From: Vanilla planifolia
Lineage: Eukaryota > Streptophyta > Magnoliopsida > Asparagales > Orchidaceae
DNA: 64,000 nt
Reading direction: 5' to 3'
Assembly: GCA_023846275.1 (NCBI GenBank)
Contig: JAIUJO010000069.1
Span: 502,501-566,500 of the forward strand
Shown: piece after piece, positions 41,452 through 52,200 of the stretch
Layout of the letters: each line of letters begins with the position of its first letter
How positions within the stretch are numbered: the stretch's first letter is position 1
Notes under the pieces: generated by a model
Databases searched by the model: none
What the model was told of the DNA's origin: nothing
Seen by the model: the letters and a program-made list of their open reading frames with translations, nothing else
Translations under genes and position numbers: made by a program

Positions 41452-44400
41452 GGGTTCACATTTGTATGTGCATGTGTATTGAAGTATGTGTGCATATTAG
41501 TGTGTCGACGTTTGTGTTTTTTTGAATGCATGTGTGCATTTGTGTTTGTGCATTCATGTGTGTGTTCGTGCATTTGTGAGTGTGTGTGGGTAAGTTTGTG
41601 CATTTGTGTGTGTGCATGTTTATGTATAGGTGTGTGTGTGCATTGGGTGTGTATGGGTGATCATGCATGTGTGTATGAGTGTGTATGTATGTGTGACTTT
41701 TCATTTTTTTTGTGAGTGTGTACATAAGCATCTATGTGTGTGTGTGTGTGGGTACAAGTGTGTGTGCATGTGTGTCTTTATTTATACACATATGTATGTG
41801 TGAGTGTGTTGTTACACATGTATGAGTGTGTGTGCACATCCAAGTGTGACTAGGTACACACATATGTGTGTGTAGGTGCATGTGTGTGTGAATATGCATA
41901 TACATGTCTATTTGAATGTCAATGCAAGTGGGCTTGTTTGCATACATGTGTGTGTGCATGTTTGTATATGTATTTTCATTCTTGCATGCATATGTTTTTG
42001 TGTGAGTGAGTGAGTGCATGTTTGTGCACATGTCTGCATGTCTATGTGTGTGTACACATGTATGTGTTTGTGTGCATATATGTTAGTGAGTGTATTTATG
42101 TGCATGCACATGTGTTTGTATTTGTGTGATTGCATATATGTGTGTGTAGAAGTATGCATAACATGTTTACATGTATTTGCATGTGTCTATGTGAGTGTAT
42201 GCTTGTGTGTGTGTGCATGTGTGCACATGAGCACACATACACGTGCACTTATGTGTATGAGCGTGTATGTGCATGTATGTGCGTGCATGTGCATATACAT
42301 GTCTGTGTGTATATGTGTGTGGGCATGTGCCTATGTGTTTGTGTGTGTGTACGTGTGTGTTTGTTTTCATGTGCATGCATGTGCATGTTTGTGTTTGTGT
42401 GTATGACTATGTGTGCATGTGTTTGTGTGTATGTGTGTGTCTACATGGAAGTGTTTGTGTGCATGTGAGTGCTTGGGTATGCTTGTGTGTGCATGCATTT
42501 GTTCATGTGTATGTATTGTGTGTGTGTATGCATTTATGTATGTTTTTGTGAGTGTATATGTGCATGTGTGTTCGTCTATGTGTGGGTAGAGAGTGCATAG
42601 GTGTGTGTACATATGTGTGTGTGTGCATGTGTGCATCTTTTTGTGGATGTGTGTGTGTATGTATGCTTGGGTGTGTGTGTGGGGGAGTGGGGATGCATGT
42701 GTGTGTGAATGTGTGTTTGTTAGTGTGTGTTTATATTTGTGTTCATGTGTGCATCTACTTGTATGTGTATGTGTGTGTGTGTATGCATGTGTATGAGTGA
42801 ATGTGTGTGTGTGATTATGGATGTGTGCATCTATCTTTGTGCATGTGTATATGTGTCTATGTGTGTGTTTGAGTAGATGTACGTCTTTATGTGTTTATAT
42901 GTGGCTATGTGTGCATTTGAATGTGCATGTGTGTGCCTGGGAATGCATGTGTGCATGAGTGTGCAAGTTCCTAGGCATGCATGTGTGTTTGTCTTTTTGC
43001 ATATGTGTTTTTGTGGTTGTGCGAGTGTGCATGTGTTGGTGTGTGTGATTGCATGTGCATATGCATGTGTGTTTCTATGCATGGGCATGAGTGTGTGTGT
43101 GTCCATGTGCATATGCATGTGAGCATGTTTTATTGCATATGTGTATGCATTTGTATAAGGGTATACATGTGTGAATGCATATGAATGTTTGAGTGTGTAT
43201 GTGTTCGTGTGTGCATTAATGTCTATGGGTGTTTTTATTTGTAAGTGCTTGTGTATGTGTATGAATTTGTGTATGTGTGTTTGTTTACATGCATATGCAT
43301 ATATGTGCAATCTTGTGTATGCATGTGTGAGTGAATGTATGTGCTCATGCATATGAGTGCATTAGTGCACGTATGTGTTTGGATTTCCATTTGTGTGCAT
43401 GTGAGTGTGTGTTATTTTGTGCATGCTTGCATATGTGTAGGTGTGTGAGCACACCTATGTTTACATGTGTGTGGGCATGCATCATGAGTGTCTTGCTTAT
43501 GTGTGTGATTGTATGCTTATGCATGCATGTGTGTACCTATGATTTTGCATATACTTATGTGCAAGTGTAGGTGTGTGTTTGTGCATGGGTTCATGCATGT
43601 CTCTAGGTGTGTGTGTGTGTATGCATCTATGTTTATTTTTATATGAATGTGTGCATGTGTGAGTGTATACATGCATGATTCCATGCATGTGTATACATGT
43701 TTGTGTGCATATATGTGTGTGTGTCTGTGTGTGTTTGTTTGTGTGCATATGAAAGTGTGTGAACTTGTATGTGTGTGCATATGTGTGTGTATGTGTTCTT
43801 GTATGTGTGCGGGTGCGAGCATATGTTCTTGTGTGCATGCATTCATGTACGTGTGTGCAAGTGTGTATGTGCATCTATCTGCCTGTGCATGTTCATTTGT
43901 GCATCTCGATGTGAGTGTGTTTATGTGTGTATGAACATCTATATGCATGTTAGTGATGCCCATGTGTGTATATGTGCATGTGTGTGCATGTGGGTGTATG
44001 GTGTGATCATTTTCATGTGCATGTGTGTGTATGTCTAAGTGTGGGTATGTGTGTATTTATGTTTGTGCTTATGTGTGCATGTGTGTAAGCATGTTTGTGT
44101 GCTTGTGTTGTTGTTGGATGAGTGTGTTGATATGTTTGAGAGTATCTTCTTATCTGTGTGTATGTGTGGATGTGTGTAGTATGCTATCAATATGTGTTTG
44201 AGTGCATATGGGTGCATGTGCCTGTATACATATGAATGTTTGCATGCATGTTTTTGCATGTGTGCATATGGGTGTGCATGTGTGTCAGTATGTTCTTGTG
44301 TGCATGTATGTGCATGTGTTTAGGGCTGTGCCTATACATGTATGTGTGTCTTTTCCTACATATGTGTGTTTGTTTATGCGTGTGCACAGGCACATTTTTG

Positions 44401-45102
44401 TGTGCATGGTTTTCATGTGTTTTTACATGTTCATGAGTATTGGTGTGTGTGGGTGTTTCTATGTGTGCATGTGTGTGAGGGTGCATGTAGGCACATGTCT
44501 ATGTGGGGGTGTGTGTGTAATCATTTATGTTTATTTATATGTACATATATGTGTGATTATGCATATATATCTGCATGTGTGTGCATATGCATGTGTTTGT
44601 ATGTATGTGTACTTGTGTGTGCATTTGTGTGTGTTCATGTCAATGTGTCTGCATGTGTGTGTGTGTGTGTGTGTGCATGCATGTGTGCTAGTGCTTGCAT
44701 GTTCGTGTGAATTTATGCATGTGCCTATAGGTCTATGTGTACACATGTCTGTATGTCTGTGCAGGTACATGTGCATGTGTATGTGTAAGTGTGCGTGTGT
44801 TGGCATGTACATGTGTGTGTGCATAAGTTTTTGCGCATGTGACTGCACATGCGTGTATGTGTAGTTATTCATGTGTGTGTGTTTGTTTGTGCTCGTGTGC
44901 TTATGTATGCATGTCTATACATAGGCACATGTGTGAATGTGTGTGAGCATGTATGTGTGCATGTGTGTGTGTGCATGTGCATGTGCATATGCATGTGTTA
45001 GTGCATGCAGGTCTACATGCCTATATGTGTGTGTGTACATATGTGTATGCATGTGTATGTGTGTGTGAGTGTGTGAGTTAGGGGCATGCTCACAACCCTT
45101 GC

Positions 45103-45151
45103 TCAACGATGCAATTATCAGGGGCGTGCTCTATCGCTGAGCTAATAGCCT
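45103..45151 (-). pseudogene. trnI-GAU: Plastid trnI-GAU 5' exon pseudogene
   Basis: On the minus strand it reads as the 5' exon of plastid tRNA-Ile: GCTATTAGCTCAG with the D-arm, then CCCCTGATAATTGC of the anticodon arm with the GAT anticodon still present. Several transitions are visible, for example in the D-loop. The 3' exon is missing; only about 25 bp of the group II intron start remains before the TG repeat (45,078-45,102). It cannot make a tRNA. Confidence 0.9.
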
Positions 45152-45460
45152 ATCGTATGGGCCTCGCTTGCTATGCCAAAAGTGAGAGAAACCCCAAACC
45201 CTATCCCCTTATTTGCTTTTGTACGTCCCAATGTCGCCACATGGGAGGGCCATGGGGACGTATAAAACCTATCAAACAAAACATATCAACTTATTACGAC
45301 CTAGGATAATAAGCTCATGAGCATGGCCTTACTTCACTATCTAGAAATGAAAGAACACTTCCATATCCAAGCTTAGTTGAGATGCAGCTCACTTCTTCTT
45401 GTGTGTGAAGTAGTGTCAAACCAAAATACCCAACAAGCATAAGCATTATCTCTCCCTGAA
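45152..45460 (-). other. Plastid trnI-rrn16 spacer remnant
   Basis: Recognisable spacer between plastid rrn16 and trnI, including GACCTAGGATAATAAGCTCA, GTCAAACCAAAATACCCAA and the GTACGTCCC...GGGGACGTA inverted repeat. No gene lies here. Confidence 0.85.
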
Positions 45461-46774
45461 AAGGAGGTGATCTAGTTGCACCTTCCAGTATGACTACCTT
45501 GTTACGACTTCACTCCAATCACTAACCCTACCTTTGGAATCCCCCTCCCTACAGTTAAAGTAATGACTTTGGACATGGAGAGCTCCAATAGTGTGACGAT
45601 AGGGTGTACAAGGCTCGAGAATGAATTCACCACCATATGGCTGACTGACAATTACTAACGATTCCTACTTCATGCAGGTGAGTTGCAGCCTGCAATTTAA
45701 ACTAAGGATGGGTTTTGGAGTTAGGTCACCCTCATGGGATTGCGGCCCTTTGTCCCGCCCATTGTAGCATGCATGTTGCCTTGGGCCTAAGAGGCATGAT
45801 GACTTGACATCATCCTCACCTTCCTCTAACTTATCATCGACAGTTTGTTTAGGGTTTCAAACACAATGGTGACAACTAAACACGAGGGTTGTGCTTGTTG
45901 TGAGATTTAACCCAACACCTTATGGCTCGAGCTGACGACAGTCATGCACTTCCTGTTTCTATGTTCCTTAAGGCACCCCTCTCTTTCAAGACGATTCACG
46001 ACATGTCAAGCCCTAGAAAGGTTCTTTGCTTTGCATCAAATTAAACCACATGCTCCACCCCTAATAAATTCCTTTGAGTTTCTTTCTTGTGAACGTACTC
46101 CTCAGATGGGATACTTCATGTGTTAGCTACAACACTGCATAGGTTGATACACACAATGCTCAGTATCCATCATTTATGACAAGAACTAGTGGGGTCTCTA
46201 ATTCTATTTGCTCCCCTAACTTTCATCTATCAGTGTCAGTGCTTGTCGAGCAGAGTGCTTTGACCATTGGTGTTCTTTGTGTTCTCTATGCATTTCATTT
46301 CTCCATCAAAAATTCCTCTACACCTATAGTACTCTAGCTTGATTGTTTCTACTGCCTATCCAGGGTTTAGCTCTAGGAATTGACAAAGAACTTGAAAAGC
46401 CACCTATAGATTCTTTATGCCCAATCATTCTGGATAACTCTTGCATCGTCTGTCTTACAGTGTCTACTGGCACAGAGTTAGCCAATGCTTATTCCTCAGA
46501 TATCATCATTGCTTCTTCTCCAAGAAAAGAAGCTCGTAACTCGTGGGCCTTCTTCCTTTACACGACATTGCTCTATTAGGCTTTTGCTTATTCCAAAAAA
46601 TTACTCACTGCTTCCTCCCATAGGAGTTTGGGTCGTGTCTCAGTCCTAGTGTGGCTAATCATCTTCTCGAACCAACTATTGATCACATTCTTGCTAAGCT
46701 ACCATCCCACTAGCTAATCAGATGTGAACCCCTCTTTGGGTAGATTCCTTCTGAGCTAGAGAGAACTCTGCATG
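45461..46774 (-). pseudogene. rrn16: Plastid 16S rRNA pseudogene
   Basis: On the minus strand this is the plastid small-subunit rRNA gene. The 3' end with the anti-Shine-Dalgarno complement reads AAGGAGGTGATC on the + strand at 45,461, followed by ACCTTGTTACGACTTCACTCC. Other conserved blocks are CCTTTGAGTTT, GCTTGCATC with CTGGCACAGAGTTAGCC and GTGTCTCAGTCC. The 5' end is near 46,774 (GAGAACTCTGCATGA on +). Length is about 1,314 bp against about 1,490 in plastomes, mainly because roughly 200 bp of the 5' domain is missing after GTAGATTCCTTCTGAG (about 46,740-46,755). Many C-to-T and G-to-A changes hit invariant positions, for example GACGGGCGGTGTGTAC now reads GACGATAGGGTGTAC. Short open frames inside are meaningless. 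Confidence 0.95.
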
Positions 46775-46870
46775 AAATTCATAGTTGCATTACTTATAGC
46801 TTTCTTGTTTATAGGCAAAGCTAATGCGGAATTTTCATTCTAAGATCAAAGCGAAGGCTTGTATCCACGT
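46775..46870 (-). other. Plastid rrn16-trnV spacer, first part
   Basis: Matches plastid rrn16 upstream spacer (ATTCATAGTTGCATTACTTA, then GCTTTCTTGTT...AAAGC and CTTGTATCCA). In the plastome this region carries the rrn16 promoter, which is not usable here. The match stops where the 21-bp array begins and resumes at about 47,205. Confidence 0.82.
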
Positions 46871-47199
46871 GCTTCATAATACATCAATCATATTCATATA
46901 TTTCAAAATAATGTTTAGATACTTGAAATCAAATACTTCAAAATCATATTCACATACTTCAAAAATCATATTCAAATACTTCAAAATCATATTCAGATGC
47001 TTCATAATCATATTCAAATACTTCAAAATCATATTAAGATATTTTATAATCTTATTTAGATACTTCAAAATTATGTTCAGATACTTCATAATTATATTCA
47101 GATACTTCATAATCATATTCAGATACTTCATAATCATATTCAAATACTTCGTAATCATATTTAGATACTTCATAATCATATTGAGGTACTTCAAAATAC
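46871..47199. repeat. 21-bp AT-rich tandem array inside the NUPT
   Basis: About fifteen units of roughly 21 bp, typified by ATACTTCATAATCATATTCA, with C/T, A/G and small length changes between units. The first unit, GTGCTTCATAAT, corresponds to the plastid spacer motif GCGCTTCATATTC, and plastid homology resumes right after the array with ATATAGCCATCC (about 47,206). The array therefore lies at that spot in the spacer and probably grew from it. Because 21 is a multiple of three, both strands are open (129 and 106 codons of heptad-repeated Tyr/Phe/Ile or Lys/Tyr/Leu), but these frames are by-products. Confidence 0.93.
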
Positions 47200-47312
47200 A
47201 ATATAAAATATAGCCATCCTCACTCTATTATGTCAACACCATGAGGCTCTTATCGATTCTCATTCAAGCACAATAGGGAAGCAAGCCAAAATAGAAAAAC
47301 TTAGATTGGGTT
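47200..47312 (-). other. Plastid rrn16-trnV spacer, second part
   Basis: Spacer homology resumes after the 21-bp array with ATATAGCCATCCTCAC, GTCAACACCATGAGGCTCTT and CCAAAATAGAAAAACTTAGA, leading into trnV. Confidence 0.82.
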
Positions 47313-47384
47313 TAAGGATAATCAGGCTAAAAGTGATGACTTCCATTGCATAAAGTTGACACTCTATCACAAAGATATATCCCT
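47313..47384 (-). pseudogene. trnV-GAC: Plastid trnV-GAC pseudogene
   Basis: On the + strand AAGGATAATCAGGCT, GATGACTTCCA and GACACTCTATCAC-ATATATCCCT are the reverse complement of plastid tRNA-Val(GAC), about 72 bp with no large indel. The anticodon position reads TAT instead of GAC in my alignment, and both the anticodon stem and the T arm carry mismatches. Non-functional. Confidence 0.88.
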
Positions 47385-47725
47385 TCTCAAACCCGTTAAG
47401 AAAAAGAGCTAACTAACACAAACAAAGACTAATCTAACTAAAAAATCAACTCGAAATTTGAATTTATAGTCTAATAATTTTAAAAATTCTAATAATCTTA
47501 ATAAAATATTGAAAATGTAAAAAATAATTAAATAAATCTAAATATAAATAATAATATTAATATTAAATAAAATAATAAATAATAATAGTAATAGATTAAT
47601 TTAATAATAATAAACTAATATAATAAATAATAGATATATAATAAATATATAAATAAATAAAATAATAGAATTGAAATGATATAATATATAATAGAAAATA
47701 AAAAAGATATAATAGAAAATAACTA
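47385..47725. other. AT-rich degenerate spacer in the NUPT
   Basis: After about 60 bp still resembling plastid spacer, this becomes almost pure A/T with AATAATA and TATAATAGAAAATA motifs. Plastid homology returns at AATAGAAAATAACTATCTTTT. The plastid region has a short TAATATAATAGAAAATA repeat here, so simple-repeat growth has probably inflated it. The expected psbA-independent trnV-rps12 spacer sequence in between is largely lost. No gene is visible. Confidence 0.75.
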
Positions 47726-47935
47726 TCTTTTTTGTATACTTTTTGCTACCGCGCCCTTACGTAATCAATCGGATCATATAGATATCCTTTCAACACAACA
47801 TAGGGCATCAAAAGGATCTCGAACGACTCACCAAAGAATAAAAGCCAGGATCTTTCTTATAATCAAATAAATTCCTATTTGAATAGTGCATAACCACATG
47901 GATAAGCTCACACTAACCCATCCATTCTTGATCCA
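47726..47935 (+). other. Plastid trnV-rps12 spacer remnant
   Basis: Closely matches the spacer upstream of 3' rps12: TTGTATACTTTTTGCTACCG, CAATCGGATCATATAGATAT, CTTTCAACACAACATAGG, GCCAGGATCTTTC and CATGGATAAGCTCACACTAA. No gene is present here. Confidence 0.87.
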
Positions 47936-48149
47936 ATTTGGAATTTCCTTTGGAGGTATCTGGAAGGCATTGAAAATTGAAAACGTGAATGGATTGGGCT
48001 GAGTTACTCTTTAAGACAGAGTGGAAGAATGAAGGAGATTCCCAAATGAAGAAAAGGATCCAATTCTTTCGAAAAAATTTAACGAGGACTCGTATGTGGT
48101 GAAAATCTCACGTACGGTTATGTAGAGTGATAGCAAAGGTGACTTATCT
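47936..48149 (+). pseudogene. 3' half of the rps12 trans-spliced group II intron, remnant
   Basis: Sequence upstream of rps12 exon 2 includes GAAAACGTGAATGGATTGGG and a domain V-like hairpin, ACTCGTATGTGGTGAAAATC followed by TCACGTACGGTT (about 48,088-48,119). In plastids this 3' half-intron pairs with a separate transcript to trans-splice rps12. The domain V arms carry a substitution, and no partner is present, so it is inactive. Confidence 0.86.
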
Positions 48150-48333
48150 GTCAAAGTTTCTACTATAACCCTAAAAAAATCAAACACTGTCTTACGCAAA
48201 CTTTCCAGAGTATGATTAACCTCTGGATTGCAAATTACTTTTTATATACATGATTAACCTTTTGATTACAAATTACTACTTATATACTTGGTATTGGCCA
48301 TAACTTATCTAAAGATTTTGTATCTTTAGATAT
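48150..48333 (+). pseudogene. rps12: rps12 exon 2 fragment (plastid ribosomal protein S12), broken
   Basis: Starting at GTCAAAGTTTCTACTATAAC the sequence follows exon 2 of plastid rps12: VKxSTI, then the Lys-Asn-Ala-Leu-Arg-Lys region, then a Leu-Thr-Ser-Gly-Phe-Glu-like block and YxLGIGH-like codons. A 38-bp tandem duplication (48,212-48,249 and 48,250-48,287) shifts the frame, and substitutions add further damage. Only about 180 bp remain; homology ends with GTATTGGCCATAACTTATCT and a weak tail before the CA repeat. The intact protein is part of the plastid ribosome decoding centre. Confidence 0.9.
48212..48287 (+). repeat. 38-bp tandem duplication in rps12 fragment
   Basis: ATGATTAACCTCTGGATTGC to TATATAC (48,212-48,249) is followed immediately by a copy with five differences (48,250-48,287). 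It arose after plastid transfer, because the plastid gene has only one copy. Confidence 0.93.
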
Positions 48334-48340
48334 GTACCCA

Positions 48341-51300
48341 CTCATGCATGCATAACGCACACACACACGTACCAATAAACCTATGTGTGCATATGCATAG
48401 ACACACACACACATCCACTCACATGTGCACACATGCAGGCATGCACATGCATGCATACACACTCCTAGGCACACATACATTTACACACTCACACATGCAA
48501 ATCAACCCACACACACATGGGAACACACATGAACACATACAAAAACACATGCACACATGGTGAAACAAGAAAATTCACACATGCACACATGTAGAAACAA
48601 GAAAATTTACACATGCATACAAATGTAAATCAAACATAGACACAAACTCGTTGACATATACATGCACACATACATGCACACACACACAAACACAGTAACA
48701 CACAAACACACACACACCTCTCCACCCACCAAACTCACACATGCACACGCAAATACATACATGTGTGTGCACACATTCCCAAACCCACATTCATATAGAA
48801 TCACACTACAATCACATATAGATATTCTTAAACATGCACGTGCATGCTAACAGAGACACCCAACACATGCAAACACACACAAACACATACAAAAGCACAT
48901 GCACACATGTAGACACAAAAAAATTCACACATGCATACAAATGTATAATCAAAGATTGACACAAACACATTCACATATACATGTATAATTACATGCACAC
49001 ACACACATCTCCCACACCACACACACACGTCCACATGCATGTATGTACACACACACACTAAAACTCGTATTCACAAAAAAACACACTACAATCACATATA
49101 GACATTTGCAAACATCCACATGAATGCTGAAAGAGACACACATGTATATAGATGCATGAGCACACCCACACATACATATGTGCACACACACATGCACACT
49201 CACATATATAGAAAACTAGACCCACACATTCACATGCACACATGCAAGCAGACACAAGCATACACACATGCATACTCGCACACACGTGTGAGCACATACA
49301 CACCCACATATACACACACACATGCACACACACATACACATGTGCATGCATACACATAGACACACACACATGCACACACACATGCACATACACAGCCACA
49401 CTCATAAACACACATGCTCATGAATGCATGCATGTAAGCACACATGCCCACAACCACACAGACAAGCACAAATGAACAGACAAATGCATACAAACACCCA
49501 CCCACACCCACACATGCACACACAAATAGGCAGACATACACATAGAAACATATACCCCTACACAAACATGCACACACACATACACACACCCATACTTGTA
49601 CACACAAACACATGCACATATTGAGACACACACATGCACACAAAGGTACACAATCGCATATGCTTGCACACACCTACACATGCATACACATGCAGACACT
49701 AACGAATACATGGACACACATGTAGAAATACACAACATCACACTCACATGCATAAACACACACATACACATGCACACATACATGTGCACACACACATTAT
49801 TGCACACATATACACATGAATGGACATGCACATGCATACACTTGCCTTAATACACTCACACATACACACATACACACTCACACAAAGGCAAGCACACACA
49901 TGCAAATGGGCATGTAGTGATGCATACACAAAAAAATTCACATAAACTTGTAGCAACACAAGCATCTGAACACAGTAATGATGCACATAGCCACATACAC
50001 GTGTGTGCGATCACTCACCCACACAAATATGAACACATACATGCTCACACGCACACACATACAGAAATGCACAAATATGCACATATACTCACAAACATGC
50101 ATACAAAAAGACACATATGCTCGCACATACTAACATACATGAACATGGACATAAACCTACACAAACACAAATACAACCACACTAGCACACGCACAACCAC
50201 ACTCATGCATGCACACACACACACACATCGACACTTACAAACAAGCACATACACATGCACACATGGATAATGCACAAACATACTTGCCTAAATGCTGACA
50301 AAAACATACATATACACACAAGCACACACACATACTAAAACACACTCATGGACACAGACACACAAACAAACATATTGGCATAAGAGCACACATAAACACA
50401 TACACACACACATAAACACATACACACATAGGCTTACAGACAAATGCACACACACCCATGCATGTGCATATGTGCAAATGTACACATCCACACACACACA
50501 AACAAATGCACAAGTACACAATCATAGACATAAACACACACAACCAAGCAAACAAGCAAGCATAAACACACACATGTATGCACACACACTAACACTCACA
50601 CACACACACACATGCACAAGTGCACACACACACACATGCACAAGCGCACACACACACACACATGCTCACAAGTAGACATGCACACACACACAAATACACC
50701 TAGACCAACACAAGTATACTTGTACACATGGATACCCACAAGCACACACACAACTTTTTTAACACACATACATGTAAAGACACAGGTGCATACACAAACA
50801 CACACACATGCACACCCACGAACACACACACACATGCATACATGCACACACAAACCCACACATGCACAACCACACACAAGCATATGCATACACACACATA
50901 AACATACACACACATGCACACATATTTACACACACCCACATAATGACATCCACACACACATACACACACACACACATAAAACACACACATGCACACATGC
51001 ACATAGACAAACAAAAATAAATGCAAATGGACATGTAGGCACAACATATACCCTTACACACTTATAAACAGCTAGATGCACACATATGCATGCACATGCA
51101 TACACATTTACATACATGCACATTCATGAACACACTCACACAATCACCCACATGCTCACACATGAATAACCACACACAAATGAACACACACAACATACAT
51201 GCACATGAACACATTGGAATGAGTGTACATAGAGCCACATATACACAAAGGCACACTTGTACACATAATCAAGCAAATGCACACACACATATACATGCAC

Positions 51301-52127
51301 ATTGACACATACACATACATATACACATACTTGCACACACACACACACACACACTTATACAAATGTGTACACATGCATGCACACATGCACTCACGTATGA
51401 ACACATAAACTATTACATGCACACAAGTGCACAACCACACATACACACTAGTACACATGAACACACTCAAACACATAGATGCACATACTACAAACGTACA
51501 TGCACACACATAGGAATAAACATTGGCATAAACACCCGCACAAGCACATACATATACACACATCTATGCACATATGCTTGCATAAATGTACACATATGCA
51601 CACGTGCATGCAAATACACACACACATGCATGCACCTAAACACACACACACTTGCATAAGCACTTACACATGCACATACACATGTGCACAAAATCTCATA
51701 CATATGCCAAAAACACAAACCTACTCACTCAAAGACATAAATGCACAAGCACAAGCACATCGACACAAGAACCAGCACAAGCACACACATTTACACATGC
51801 ACATGCACACTGAAAGGAAAACACATAAACAAATAAGTGCACATGCACACACACATGCAAAATCACTCTCAAACACATACATTTGCATGCTTATACACAT
51901 ACGTACACACAAGTACACATTCATAGACACTCACAAACATACACACACTCTCAGTCATGCATATGCACACACACACACACACACTTAAAACCAAACACAA
52001 ACACACATGCACGTGCACAAACATGCATACACACACTTAAAAGAAAAAAAATATGCACCAGCATGCACATGCATACACATACATACACACATGCACACCC
52101 ACATGCTTGGACACACACACATGCATA
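48341..52127 (+). repeat. AC/GT island, block 7 (CA on + strand)
   Basis: About 3.8 kb of degenerate CA repeat, opposite in orientation to block 6 on the other side of the NUPT. Its first 800 bp contain a diverged tandem duplication with a period of 280-320 bp. A short duplication of CACATGCACAAG-GCACACAC occurs near 50,610-50,665. It ends at the AT-rich satellite. No gene is visible. Confidence 0.96.
48535..49150 (+). repeat. 280-320-bp tandem duplication in CA repeat
   Basis: Two copies share, in order, ACATGCATACAAATGTA (48,611 and 48,929), GACACAAAC, ACATATACATG, a CACACATCTCC/CACACCTCTCC block, ACACTACAATCACATATAGA (48,802 and 49,083) and AACAT-CAC-TG-ATGCT followed by AGAGACAC. A third, partial GAAACAAGAAAATT unit precedes them (48,560-48,607). 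Confidence 0.88.
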
Positions 52128-52200
52128 TTTAATAGATAAGACAAATTTATAAGAAATATATTTTTTCCTGTGATGTACCTTCACTCTAGTGTAGTACCTA
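52128..52200. other. Junction between CA island and AT-rich satellite
   Basis: A short AT-rich stretch with no CA repeat and no clear satellite motif, containing TGTGATGTACCTTCACTCTA and GTAGTACCTAGGTTGATTTG. I recognise nothing in it; it may be a degenerate partial satellite unit. Confidence 0.55.

Larger units (their letters stand above)
41248..45077 (-). repeat. AC/GT island, block 6 (TG on + strand)
   Basis: Continuation of block 5 beyond the LTR: about 3.8 kb of degenerate TG repeat. A local tandem triplication of GCATATGTGCTTACATTTGT starts at 41,370, 41,398 and 41,424. It ends at the plastid-derived insert. No gene is visible. Confidence 0.95.
45078..48333 (+). other. Nuclear plastid DNA insert (NUPT) from the inverted repeat
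   Basis: This block is a degraded but collinear copy of the chloroplast inverted repeat: 5' exon of trnI-GAU, trnI-rrn16 spacer, rrn16, rrn16-trnV spacer, trnV-GAC, trnV-rps12 spacer, then the 3' part of the rps12 trans-intron and exon 2. The rRNA and tRNA genes lie on the minus strand and rps12 on the plus strand, as in the plastome. Every component carries many C-to-T and G-to-A changes and indels, and the block is flanked on both sides by nuclear AC/GT repeat, so it is not plastid contamination. Two internal stretches have been replaced by simple or tandem repeat (46,871-47,199 and about 47,440-47,700). All genes in it are dead. Confidence 0.95.

Noticed and set aside
46871-47199. CRISPR-like array
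   Set aside because: The 21-bp units are directly adjacent with no unique spacers, and the sequence is from a plant nucleus.
46824-47213. Open frame of 129 codons with a 7-residue repeat (and 106 codons on the opposite strand)
   Set aside because: It is produced by the 21-bp tandem array, whose period is a multiple of three, inside decayed plastid spacer. There is no protein-family resemblance.
45078-48333. Functional plastid rRNA, tRNA and rps12 genes, or chloroplast contamination
   Set aside because: All genes carry disabling changes (altered anticodon position, lost 5' domain, frameshift), and the block is embedded in nuclear repeat on both sides.
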